A stretch of 19,026 nt of DNA, taken from the NCBI GenBank assembly GCA_946481205.1, contig CAMLNB010000044.1, forward strand, positions 1-19,026. The letters run 5' to 3'. Under the pieces are notes generated by a model. The model did not search any database, was not told where the DNA came from, and was given only the letters and a program-made list of their open reading frames with translations. Below, one piece after another: positions 1 to 6,783 of this stretch. The stretch is from an uncultured Kangiella sp. Its GTDB lineage: Bacteria > Pseudomonadota > Gammaproteobacteria > Enterobacterales > DSM-103792. How positions within the stretch are numbered: the stretch's first letter is position 1; every line of letters begins with the position of its first letter. The position numbers and the translations under genes were made by a program.

Positions 1-8
1 GCCGAAGC

Positions 9-234
9 CTTTTGTGACGGTGCAGGGATGCACTGTCACAAAAGCCCCAGCTGGATGAAGTAGCGCAGGGCACCGCGCGTTGTTCGCGCGGCGAGGAATA
101 TAGGCAATGTTCTTTGGTGACTTTCTTGCGCCAAGAAAGTCACTCGCCCGCCGGGGCGAGTCCCGGCAAACCGTCCGGCTGAACCGCTACGCGAGTAAAC
201 GAAACGAACTGGGTGGTAAAGATCAGGCAGTTCG
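9..234. repeat. Cluster of short inverted repeats in a gene-free stretch
   Basis: The first 256 bases hold no credible gene but five inverted repeats. Arms 9-24 and 29-44 form a 16-bp stem with one G-T pair and a 4-base loop. Arms 73-79/85-91 form a perfect 7-bp GC stem. Arms 117-128/132-143 form a perfect 12-bp stem (GTGACTTTCTTG) with a 3-base loop. Arms 143-149/154-160 form a perfect 7-bp stem abutting the previous one. Arms 205-211/228-234 form a perfect 7-bp stem with a wide loop. None is followed directly by a T run on either strand, so these do not look like ordinary terminators. The arrangement resembles REP/BIME-type or small non-autonomous palindromic elements spread through proteobacterial genomes, but copy number cannot be seen from one window. 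A 74-codon minus-strand frame through it (36-260) is probably not translated. Confidence 0.7.
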
Positions 235-256
235 AGCCTTTGGGTAAAAAAACAAA

Positions 257-850
257 TCAATTCGCAGAGGAAGCAACCACCACCACCGGCCGAAAATGCC
301 CCGTAACCGGAAATCGCGTAAGCATATCCTCCTCAACCACGCCGGCGCCGATGTTGTGAATGATAAGTGGCCTGTCTCCGATTTCCTTTTCCGAGACGAC
401 GCCGATATGAGGCAAGTTGCCGGGCAGCATCCAGGTCACTAAATCACCCGGTAAGTAATCAGCGCCAGCTGTCAGTTTCCAGCCTTGGCGCTGAAAATAA
501 TGCGCCATGTTCGGCACCCGGCGGTGATCGATGTTGCGGTCCGGTTGTTTGAGTCCCCATAACTTGGGGTAGCTTGGCCACGCTTGTTGCATATCTTCAT
601 GGATGCGTTGTTGCAGATCGATGCCGAACCTTCGGAATGCACGGATAACGACATCGGTACAAACGCCGCGCTCTGGTGAGACATCGCCATTCGGATAGCT
701 GAGCCGCTGATAGCGACCATCGTAAATGGTTGTGACGCCAATTTGCTGACGGGCAGCATCGACCAGTGGATGAGCGTCAGCGTGCGGAGCAACAATGAGC
801 ACGCTGAGTAGCAGCGCACAAGCCATGGTTGTTCGCGTGAGCCATTGCAT
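257..850 (-). CDS. DUF1287 family exported protein, probable NlpC/P60-like fold
   Basis: A 197-residue protein from an ATG at 850. A TTG 14 codons further upstream (892) is possible, but from 850 the protein begins with a clean signal peptide: basic MQWLTRTT, then a hydrophobic run to about residue 22 and an AHADA-like cleavage region near 26. An AAGGA lies about 10 bases upstream of this ATG. The mature part matches my recollection of DUF1287 proteins: GVCTDVVIRAF with Cys64, LPHIGVVSE with His148, and a second conserved His165 in IIHNIGAG. The Cys-plus-His layout suggests a cysteine-peptidase or amidase-like fold acting on a periplasmic substrate, but the substrate is unknown. It is the last gene of a leftward tesA, signal peptidase, DUF1287 series, about 60 bases after the peptidase. 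Family call is fairly sure; catalytic role is inference. Confidence 0.82.
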   Translation of the reverse strand: MQWLTRTTMACALLLSVLIVAPHADAHPLVDAARQQIGVTTIYDGRYQRLSYPNGDVSPERGVCTDVVIRAFRRFGIDLQQRIHEDMQQAWPSYPKLWGLKQPDRNIDHRRVPNMAHYFQRQGWKLTAGADYLPGDLVTWMLPGNLPHIGVVSEKEIGDRPLIIHNIGAGVVEEDMLTRFPVTGHFRPVVVVASSAN

Positions 851-912
851 GAGAACAGGTTTCCTTCTGATCGCGAAATTAAGGAAATTCAAAAATCAGA
901 AGCATCCCGAAA

Positions 913-1566
913 TCAAAGCGTATGCCAGAACCGTTCGGCACGCGGCAGGTAGTAGTCGTCATAGTCGAATGACAGCACGACGGTTTCGGAGCGGCCGCGC
1001 AGTTCATGGCGTGGCACGAAGCCGATCATGCGGCTGTCGGCGCTGTTGTCGCGGTTATCGCCCAGCATCAGATAGTGATCTTTCGGCACAGTGACCGGGC
1101 CGAACGATCGGTAACGATTCGGGCTATTCAGTGACAGCCGAATGGGGTGTGATACGCCAGCCAGCTCTTCGGTGGCGAAAATCGCATCGCCTTCTTGTCG
1201 GATATCGCGATACGGCAGCGGCATGCCATTGAGGAAAAGCCGATTATCGCGCATTTCGACAGTGTCACCGGGCACGCCAACCAGCCGTTTGACCAGCATT
1301 TTTCCCGCCGCTGCGGAGTCAAAGACTACGATGTCGCCGCGTTGTGGTTCGGCAAGCCGCTGCAATGACAACGAGGTGAACGGAACGCGAACGTCATAGG
1401 CCAGCTTGTCGATCAGAATGCGGTCGCCTTCGACTATCGTTGGCTGCATTGATCCGGTCGGTACGCTGCTCCAGTCGGCAACGGCGCTACGGAATACCAG
1501 CATCAGGCTGATGAACAGCAGGAACGAGCGATGCTCGCGCAGTAATTTTCCCAGTTTGGTTTTCAC
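913..1566 (-). CDS. lepB: Signal peptidase I, short single-anchor form
   Basis: A 217-residue serine/lysine signal peptidase that would cleave signal peptides from exported proteins at the outer face of the inner membrane. One N-terminal membrane segment spans about residues 13-30. Then come the catalytic Ser39 in PTGSMQPT, the general-base Lys93 in MLVKRLVGVPGD, and the conserved GDNRDNSADSR box at 169-179. It is much shorter than E. coli LepB (324 residues, two membrane segments) and does not sit in the usual lepA-lepB-rnc-era operon. It may therefore be a second, dedicated peptidase, though in some lineages a short LepB is the only one. The start is a GTG, fixed by a well-placed AAGGAG. 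Neighbours are tesA upstream (151-base gap) and the DUF1287 gene downstream, both on the same strand. Confidence 0.93.
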   Translation of the reverse strand: MKTKLGKLLREHRSFLLFISLMLVFRSAVADWSSVPTGSMQPTIVEGDRILIDKLAYDVRVPFTSLSLQRLAEPQRGDIVVFDSAAAGKMLVKRLVGVPGDTVEMRDNRLFLNGMPLPYRDIRQEGDAIFATEELAGVSHPIRLSLNSPNRYRSFGPVTVPKDHYLMLGDNRDNSADSRMIGFVPRHELRGRSETVVLSFDYDDYYLPRAERFWHTL

Positions 1567-1573
1567 GGCAGGA

Positions 1574-1579
1574 CTCCTT
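1574..1579 (-). promoter_or_regulatory. Ribosome binding site deciding a GTG start
   Basis: On the minus strand AAGGAG lies 7 bases before the GTG at 1566-1564. This spacing is ideal and no ATG nearby gives a full-length signal peptidase, so the GTG is taken as the start. Confidence 0.8.
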
Positions 1580-1717
1580 GTGCGAGCGCGATATCGTGGC
1601 CGACGATTCGGAAAAATTCAGAGCCTTGTCGGTGACCGGAAGTTCCGTTGAGTCTGACGTTTCGTTGATTCCGTCGGCGTTGCGTGACGCACTTCTGCAG
1701 AGTGAACGGCGCGATGC

Positions 1718-2335
1718 TTACAACTTCGCCACTCGCTTCAACAACGGCCACGTCGCTTCCAGCATTTTCGGCTGACCTTTGGCATTGGGGTGGATGCCAT
1801 CATCCTGCATCAGCTCGCTGCGGCCACCGACTTCGGCGAGAAAGAAGGGCACCAGCACGGCGCCGGTTTCCTTGGCGATTTCGCTGTACTGGGCAGTGAA
1901 GCGTTCGGTGTAGCGTTTGCCATAGTTCGGCGGTATCCGCATTTCCATCAGCAGCACGCTGGCGCCTGCCGCTTGTGCTTGTTTGATCAGCGTGGTCAGG
2001 TTCTGTTTGATCACCGGCAGCTGAGTACCACGCAAGCCATCGTTGCCGCCGAGTTCGATGATCACCACGGAAGGTTTGTGCAGTTTCAGTGAGTCGGGCA
2101 GTCGCTGCAGACCGTTGCTGGTGGTATCACCGCTGATGCTGGCGTTGATGACGCTCCAGCCCGGTGCGTGTTGCTTGAGTCGTTTATCCAGCAGTTGCAC
2201 CCAGCCTTCGCCGTCCTGCAGGCCAAAACCGGCGCTCAGGGAATCGCCAACGACCATCACGGTCTTGGCCAGTGCCGGCAGTGGCAGCAGCAGGGTGAGG
2301 GTTGCGAAGGCGAGAGCGAGAAGGCGGGTCAGCAT
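1718..2335 (-). CDS. tesA: TesA-type periplasmic SGNH esterase / lysophospholipase
   Basis: A 205-residue GDSL (SGNH) hydrolase hydrolysing esters and thioesters (arylester, acyl-CoA, lysophospholipid) in the periplasm. The ATG at 2335 gives a signal peptide MLTRLLALAFATLT... with an ALA cleavage site at 21-23. An earlier in-frame ATG at 2461 would place 42 polar residues before the signal peptide and is rejected. All SGNH blocks are visible: nucleophile Ser32 in GDSLS, Gly69 in SISGDTT, Asn98 in GGNDGLRG, and the Asp179/His182 pair in DDGIHPN. Length and motifs match E. coli TesA closely. In E. coli, tesA is directly divergent from ybbA-ybbP; here it is still divergent from them but separated by the two-component/MacAB block. 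It heads a leftward series with signal peptidase and DUF1287 genes. Confidence 0.95.
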   Translation of the reverse strand: MLTRLLALAFATLTLLLPLPALAKTVMVVGDSLSAGFGLQDGEGWVQLLDKRLKQHAPGWSVINASISGDTTSNGLQRLPDSLKLHKPSVVIIELGGNDGLRGTQLPVIKQNLTTLIKQAQAAGASVLLMEMRIPPNYGKRYTERFTAQYSEIAKETGAVLVPFFLAEVGGRSELMQDDGIHPNAKGQPKMLEATWPLLKRVAKL

Positions 2336-2546
2336 CGTGAGGAAAATCCTGTTTGGCTTGCCGTGATGGTACGTGATTCGACTGGCTCCGGACGAGTCGG
2401 TGCCCGCACGCTTGGCCATCGGAATGTTGCAGAATGTGACCGAGCGCGCCGGCCGTTTCACAATCTCTCCACCGTGGCTGCCCGCTTGCTATGCAATGCT
2501 GGCGCTTACTGTCCCTGCCGAGATTCTTTCCCAACAGGAGGCAGCA
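2336..2546. other. Divergent intergenic region between tesA and the efflux operon
   Basis: These 211 bases separate two genes read in opposite directions and must hold the promoters of both tesA (leftward) and the small repeat protein/two-component operon (rightward). I see no -35/-10 pair close enough to consensus to place with confidence on either strand. An in-frame upward extension of the rightward gene to 2373 is open but lacks a ribosome binding site and would bury the signal peptide. Confidence 0.45.
2536..2541 (+). promoter_or_regulatory. Strong ribosome binding site deciding the start at 2547
   Basis: AGGAGG stands 5 bases before the ATG at 2547. It selects this start over the upstream in-frame ATG at 2373 and the one at 2424, neither of which has a comparable site, and it places the signal peptide at the protein's N-terminus. 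Confidence 0.85.
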
Positions 2547-2975
2547 ATGAGCTCGCAATGGCAGGCAGTGGCAAAATGGTCCGTGATCGGACTGTGCGTG
2601 GTGGCCGGTATGGCCGCGCCGGTTTACGCCGGTGATGATAACGGTCGCGAACGCGGTTTTGGCGGCCCGGATGGCATGATGGCAAAAGCCGCCGAGGCCT
2701 GTGAAGGCAAATCGGCAGGCGATACGGTCAGCCTCAGTGGCCGTAACGGTGCCACCGTCGAGGCGGTCTGCACCCAGCGGCCGGCAACGCTGGTCGCCAT
2801 TCCGACCGCCATGCTGGAGCGGATGGCGGCAGCAAAAGCAGCTTGCACCGGTTTGACTGAAGGCGCCTCGGCTGTGCTGAGCACGCCGGATGGCCGCAAT
2901 CTTGCCGCCACCTGTCAAAGCCGTGATGGTGAGCTCGTCGCCGTACCGACCGAGCGGCCGCGCAAGCGCAGTTGA
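2547..2975 (+). CDS. Small exported protein of two 48-residue repeats with paired cysteines
   Basis: A 142-residue protein with a signal peptide (hydrophobic 12-27, VYA at 26-28) followed by an acidic/glycine linker and two tandem repeats. Repeat 1 has Cys52, Cys75 and VAIPT at 83-87; repeat 2 has Cys100, Cys123 and VAVPT at 131-135. Every equivalent position is exactly 48 residues apart and each repeat has the same 23-residue Cys-Cys spacing, which suggests one disulphide or metal/thiol site per repeat. The C-terminus is basic (RPRKRS). It recalls short proteobacterial proteins with a CxGKxxGDxCS-type motif, often found near regulatory genes, but I cannot name a family or function. As first gene ahead of a BaeSR-like pair, a periplasmic sensing or accessory role is possible; this is inference. 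A hairpin and T run separate it from the kinase gene. Confidence 0.85.
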   Translation: MSSQWQAVAKWSVIGLCVVAGMAAPVYAGDDNGRERGFGGPDGMMAKAAEACEGKSAGDTVSLSGRNGATVEAVCTQRPATLVAIPTAMLERMAAAKAACTGLTEGASAVLSTPDGRNLAATCQSRDGELVAVPTERPRKRS

Positions 2976-3010
2976 GTGGCGAGAGACCGTTGAAGTTTGC
3001 ATGACATGCC

Positions 3011-3060
3011 AACAACCCGCCGCGGTCCCGGCGGGTTGTTGTTTGAAGGCAAGTTTTTTT
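3011..3060 (+). terminator. Hairpin and T run between the small protein and the kinase (partial terminator or attenuator)
   Basis: AACAACCCGCC (3011-3021) pairs perfectly with GGCGGGTTGTT (3030-3040): an 11-bp stem with an 8-base loop. A run of seven T follows at 3054-3060, but 13 bases after the stem, further than in a classical intrinsic terminator. The kinase ribosome binding site GGAG (3061-3064) begins at the very next base. The element could lower kinase expression relative to the abundant small protein, or protect the upstream message. Confidence 0.55.
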
Positions 3061-3073
3061 GGAGCTGTAGCCG

Positions 3074-4558
3074 ATGTGGCGACCGTCGCTGACAACCCGT
3101 TTCGTTCTTGCGCTGGCCGCGCTGGCGATTGCGCTGATCATTCTGCCGGGCTTGGCGATTCGCTGGAGCGTGCAGCACGAAATCATCGACTATGTGCAGC
3201 GCCGCGAATTCGCCCGCATGCAGCCGCTGCAGGAAGCCTTGATCGAGGCGTATCAGCAACATGGCAGCTGGCAGTTCCTGCACCAGGAAAGCAGCAATCT
3301 GGAAGCGCTGATTCAGCAAACCGGTGTCACCGACAAATACCGTCGGCGCTGGCTGCTGCCGCCGCCGGAACCGGGCCGTGGCCACGACCGCGAACATGGT
3401 CCAGGTCCCGGTCCCGGTTTCGAACCGCGACCCGAACCGGGACTGATGGAGCCGCCGCTGCTGCACGAACGTCTGCAGGTTCTCGATGCCACACAACAAC
3501 TGGTTGCCGGTCGCAAGCCTCCGGTCGGTTTGCACACCATGCGCCAGCCGTTGCTGTTGCAAGGCGACACGATCGGTTACCTGCAACTGCAGATTCCGCC
3601 GTTTGTCCGCGATGGTCTGGAACAACGTTTTCTCAGCGGCCAGTTGAACACGCTGTTGTTCATTTCCGGTGCCGCGATTCTGCTGGCGCTGGCGGTGGCC
3701 TGGTGGCTCGGTCGTGGTTTGGTCAAACCGATTCTGTCGGTTGCCGGCACGGTGCGCCAGCTCGCCGAAGGTCAGCTCGAGGCACGCACGGTGATCAGTC
3801 GCGCCGATGAACTGGGCCAACTTGCGCGCGATGTCGATCGCCTGGCCGAAACGCTGACCGCCAACGAGCGGTTGCGCCGCGAAGTGATGGCCGATGTCTC
3901 GCACGAATTCCGCACACCGCTGGCGCTGCTGCAAGGCAAGATTGAGGCAATGCAGGATGGTGTGCTGCCCAGCGACAGCAAAACGCTGGCGACGCTGCAC
4001 GATGCCACGCTGCGGCTCAGCCGCATGGTCGATGATCTGTATCAGGTCGCCCTGGCGGACACTGGTGCGCTGCGCCTGCATTGCCAAGATTTCAATCTCC
4101 GTGAGCTGATCGAGCAGGCCGTGCAGGAAGCCGATGGCAAATGGCAGGCCGCCGGTTTGCGCTGCCAGATCAGTGGCGAGATCAGTTTGCTGTGCCATGC
4201 CGATCGGCAGCGACTGCGGCAGGTGCTCGACAACCTGCTGCACAATTCGGCGCGCTACACCGACACCGGTGGTGACGTGCGAGTGCAGCTGCAACGTGAT
4301 GGCGACTGGGCGCAATTGATCGTCGAAGACTCGGCGCCGGGAGTGCCAAGCGAAGTGCAGTCGCAGCTTTTTGACCGCTTCTTCCGGGTGGAAGGTTCGC
4401 GCAGCCGTGATGCCGGTGGCAGTGGCCTGGGGCTCAGTGTGGTCAAGGCCATCGTGCAGGCACATGGCGGCAGCGTAACGGCGACGCACTCCCGCTTGGG
4501 CGGGCTCGCCATTGTGATCCGGTTGCCGCTGACGGCGGCAGCGAGGAGTGCGGCATGA
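3074..4558 (+). CDS. baeS: BaeS-like envelope-stress sensor histidine kinase
   Basis: A 494-residue inner-membrane kinase that would phosphorylate the regulator encoded next to it. Order of parts: membrane segment 9-29, periplasmic sensor about 30-190, membrane segment 192-214, HAMP 215-267, HisKA with phospho-acceptor His277 in DVSHEFRTPLALL, and ATPase domain with N box DNLLHNSARYT from 386 and glycine box GGSGLGLS at 448-455. The N-terminus (WRPSLTTRF, then IDY and QHGSWQFL) is reminiscent of E. coli BaeS, which has a matching IDY/QHGNWRFL pattern. The sensor contains a proline/glycine/histidine-rich stretch (about 97-123) that I do not expect in BaeS. The stop overlaps the regulator's start by ATGA, so the two are translationally coupled. 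Kinase assignment is certain; BaeS orthology is likely, not proven. Confidence 0.92.
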   Translation: MWRPSLTTRFVLALAALAIALIILPGLAIRWSVQHEIIDYVQRREFARMQPLQEALIEAYQQHGSWQFLHQESSNLEALIQQTGVTDKYRRRWLLPPPEPGRGHDREHGPGPGPGFEPRPEPGLMEPPLLHERLQVLDATQQLVAGRKPPVGLHTMRQPLLLQGDTIGYLQLQIPPFVRDGLEQRFLSGQLNTLLFISGAAILLALAVAWWLGRGLVKPILSVAGTVRQLAEGQLEARTVISRADELGQLARDVDRLAETLTANERLRREVMADVSHEFRTPLALLQGKIEAMQDGVLPSDSKTLATLHDATLRLSRMVDDLYQVALADTGALRLHCQDFNLRELIEQAVQEADGKWQAAGLRCQISGEISLLCHADRQRLRQVLDNLLHNSARYTDTGGDVRVQLQRDGDWAQLIVEDSAPGVPSEVQSQLFDRFFRVEGSRSRDAGGSGLGLSVVKAIVQAHGGSVTATHSRLGGLAIVIRLPLTAAARSAA

Positions 4559-5253
4559 CAGTGGTTTCGGTTTGGGTCGTTGAGGACGAAGTCGAGTTGG
4601 CGGAGTTGCTGGCCAGCTATTTGCGGCGCGAAGGCTATGAGGTGGAGTTGATCCACCGCGGCGATGGCGTGCTCAGTCGTTTGCGCCAACAACCGCCAAC
4701 GATACTGTTGCTGGATGTGATGTTGCCCGGGCAGGACGGCTTGAGCATTTGCCGTGAGCTGCGTCAGTTCTCTCAGGTCCCGGTGCTGATGCTGACCGCT
4801 CGCGTTGAAGAGATCGATCGCCTGCTGGGGCTGGAATTGGGCGCCGACGATTACCTGTGCAAACCCTACAGTCCGCGTGAAGTGGTAGCGCGGGTCAAGG
4901 CACTGCTGCGGCGTACTCAGCCGGGATTTGGCCAGACACTGCAGCCCTCGCAGCTGTTGCAATTCGATGACGCCGCGCTGACGGCAAAACTCGACGGCGC
5001 GGTGCTCGATTTGACCGTGGTGGAATACCGTTTGTTGCGCCAGTTGGCCAGTCACCCGGGGCGTATTTATTCGCGCCAGCAATTGCTCGATGCCGCCCAT
5101 GATGAGCACAGAGTGGTCACCGAGCGCACGGTCGATTCCCATATAAAAAATGTCCGGCGCAAATTGCGCGATGCCCAGCCCAGCCGCGCTGAGTTGATTC
5201 ATTCGGTCTATGGCGTGGGTTACAAGTTCGATGAAATTTTGTCCGACGCCTGA
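4555..5253 (+). CDS. baeR: BaeR-like OmpR-family response regulator
   Basis: A 232-residue transcription factor. The receiver domain (1-120) has the acidic pair Glu10/Asp11, phospho-acceptor Asp54 in LLLDVMLPGQDG, Thr81 and Lys103. The stretch DDYLCKPYSPREVVARVKAL is nearly identical to what I recall of E. coli BaeR. The OmpR-type winged-helix domain covers about 133-230, with recognition region TVDSHIKNVRRKLRDA and the closing YGVGYKF. It overlaps the kinase gene by ATGA and ends 27 bases before the adaptor gene, so it most likely controls its own operon, as BaeR controls mdtABCD and spy in E. coli. Candidate binding sites were not identifiable by eye. Confidence 0.93.
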   Translation: MTVVSVWVVEDEVELAELLASYLRREGYEVELIHRGDGVLSRLRQQPPTILLLDVMLPGQDGLSICRELRQFSQVPVLMLTARVEEIDRLLGLELGADDYLCKPYSPREVVARVKALLRRTQPGFGQTLQPSQLLQFDDAALTAKLDGAVLDLTVVEYRLLRQLASHPGRIYSRQQLLDAAHDEHRVVTERTVDSHIKNVRRKLRDAQPSRAELIHSVYGVGYKFDEILSDA

Positions 5254-5267
5254 GGCCGGACAATTCC

Positions 5268-5273
5268 AGGGAG
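5268..5273 (+). promoter_or_regulatory. Ribosome binding site favouring the second of two start ATGs
   Basis: AGGGAG ends only 1 base before the ATG at 5275 but 7 bases before the ATG at 5281. The second ATG is therefore the probable start of the adaptor gene, shortening it by two residues. Confidence 0.7.
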
Positions 5274-5280
5274 TATGAGC

Positions 5281-6783
5281 ATGTCAGATGCGGTTCGTGG
5301 CGAGTTGCCGTTCGCCAGCCGTTCGTCAGTACCGAAGGCGAGCAAGAAGTGGTGGCTCGCTTGGGTCGTTGTGGTTGCAGCCGCTGCCGCGTGGTGGTTC
5401 TGGCCAAGCAATGGCGCGACGGTTAGCTATAAGACGGCAACGGTGGATCGCGGACCGGTGATTCGACAGGTCGCCGTGGTGGGTACCTTGAATCCGGTCG
5501 CGACAGTTGAGGTCGGAGCTCAGGTTTCCGGTCAGATTATCGAACTCAATGCCGATTACAATTCACAGGTCAAGAAAGGCCAGGTGTTGGCCAAGCTGAA
5601 TCCGAAACAGATCAACGCCAAGATTCAACAGGCGGAAGCCGATCTGGCGATTGCCCGCGCCAATTTGAGCTCGGCCAAAGCTGCATTATTGGAGGCGGAA
5701 GTCAGCCAGAAAGACGCGGACCGGCAGCTGCGCCGTGCTCAGGATTTGTTCACCCGCAAATTGCTGGCCGAAACCGATGTCGAGGCGGCGACGTTAAAAG
5801 CCGAACAGGCGGTCGCCCAACTGGCGACCAAGCGCGCGCAGGTCGAAGTGTCGCAAGCCAGCATTCGTCAACGCGAAGCTGCGCTGACCGACGCACAAAC
5901 CAATCTCGAATACACCATCATCCGGGCACCGGTGGATGGCATGGTGATCCAGCGCAAGGTCAATGTTGGTCAGACGCTGGTTTCCAATATGACGACGCCG
6001 GTGCTGTTTGTGCTGGCCGAAGCGTTGGAAGCGATGCAGCTCGAAGCCAGCGTCGATGAGGCCGATATCGGCGTCGTGCAGGTCGGGCAGCCAGTCAGCT
6101 TTACCGTCGATGCTTTTGGCGAACAGAAGTTCGCTGGCGAAGTGTCATCGGTGCGGATGGTGCCAACGTCGGTGCAGAATGTGGTGACTTACACCGTGAT
6201 CATTCGCGTCAACAATGCCAATCAGCGTCTGCTGCCGGGCATGACTGCCAATGCCAATATCGAGATTGCCCGCCTGGATGAAACGCTACGGGTACCAAAT
6301 GCCGCGCTGCGTTTCCAGCCGGAAGCCGGTGAAAGCAACGCAGGCGGCGCGCGGCCAACCGGCAGCGGTATGGTTGAGCGCTTCGCCAGCCAGCTGGCGT
6401 TGGACGATGCGCAAAAGGAGAGCCTGCAAAAACGCTTGCAGGCGGCGATGAGTCAACAGAACAGCACGCCGCCACCGCCACCCGGAATGGGGGGCCCAGG
6501 TGGTGCTCCAGGCAGCGGCAACAACCGCGGTGCATTTCGTGAGGTGCTGAAAAACTTTCGTACCGAACTGCGACCCGAGCAACAAAGCAAACTGGACGAA
6601 TTGATGGCCGATTGGGGCGGTGGTAATCGCAAGCGAATCTGGCTGCTGGATGCCAACGAGCAGCTGAAGCCGGTACCGGTCCGTCTCGGCGCCAGCGATG
6701 AAAATTACACCGCCATTGTCGGTGGTGAGCTGGCTGATGGTGCGCGTGTCATCATTGGTCGCGAACGGGCGCCTGCGCCATGA
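5281..6783 (+). CDS. macA: MacA-like periplasmic adaptor with an unusual Spy-like insertion
   Basis: A 500-residue membrane-fusion protein linking an inner-membrane MacB-type transporter to an outer-membrane channel. The N-terminal anchor spans 24-42. A split lipoyl/barrel-sandwich domain is visible (VEVGAQVSGQI at 77-87 and YTIIRAPVDGMV at 211-222), flanking a long alpha-helical hairpin rich in Ala/Gln/Glu (about 112-208). The beta-barrel with LLPGMTANANIEIA (317-330) follows. The membrane-proximal domain is interrupted between about 350 and 449: this insert has helix segments with LALDDAQ (372-378) and LRPEQQ (430-435), joined by a Pro/Gly-rich linker (395-415). The domain then resumes with RIWLLDANEQLKPVPVRLG. 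E. coli MacA is about 370 residues, so the insert accounts for most of the excess. The stop overlaps the ATPase start by ATGA. Confidence 0.93.
   Translation: MSDAVRGELPFASRSSVPKASKKWWLAWVVVVAAAAAWWFWPSNGATVSYKTATVDRGPVIRQVAVVGTLNPVATVEVGAQVSGQIIELNADYNSQVKKGQVLAKLNPKQINAKIQQAEADLAIARANLSSAKAALLEAEVSQKDADRQLRRAQDLFTRKLLAETDVEAATLKAEQAVAQLATKRAQVEVSQASIRQREAALTDAQTNLEYTIIRAPVDGMVIQRKVNVGQTLVSNMTTPVLFVLAEALEAMQLEASVDEADIGVVQVGQPVSFTVDAFGEQKFAGEVSSVRMVPTSVQNVVTYTVIIRVNNANQRLLPGMTANANIEIARLDETLRVPNAALRFQPEAGESNAGGARPTGSGMVERFASQLALDDAQKESLQKRLQAAMSQQNSTPPPPPGMGGPGGAPGSGNNRGAFREVLKNFRTELRPEQQSKLDELMADWGGGNRKRIWLLDANEQLKPVPVRLGASDENYTAIVGGELADGARVIIGRERAPAP

Noticed and set aside
36..260. 74-codon minus-strand open frame through the left-edge repeats
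   Set aside because: It runs through four hairpins, has a low-complexity Arg/Gly/Thr-rich product and no convincing ribosome binding site. It is more likely a chance frame across a repeat element.
1563..1751. 62-codon minus-strand frame between tesA and the signal peptidase gene
   Set aside because: It overlaps the end of tesA by 34 bases and ends in a GTGA overlap with the signal peptidase start, which is suggestive. However, it has no clear ribosome binding site, no recognisable motif and unremarkable composition, so I do not annotate it.
2373..2546. Upstream extension of the small repeat protein to 200 residues
   Set aside because: The extension lacks a ribosome binding site and would bury a clear signal peptide; AGGAGG fixes the start at 2547.
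2915..4489. 524-codon frame antisense to the sensor kinase gene
   Set aside because: Long antisense frames are common in GC-rich genes with biased third positions. The plus strand has a complete kinase with all motifs, and the antisense product is Gln/Arg-rich with no domain.
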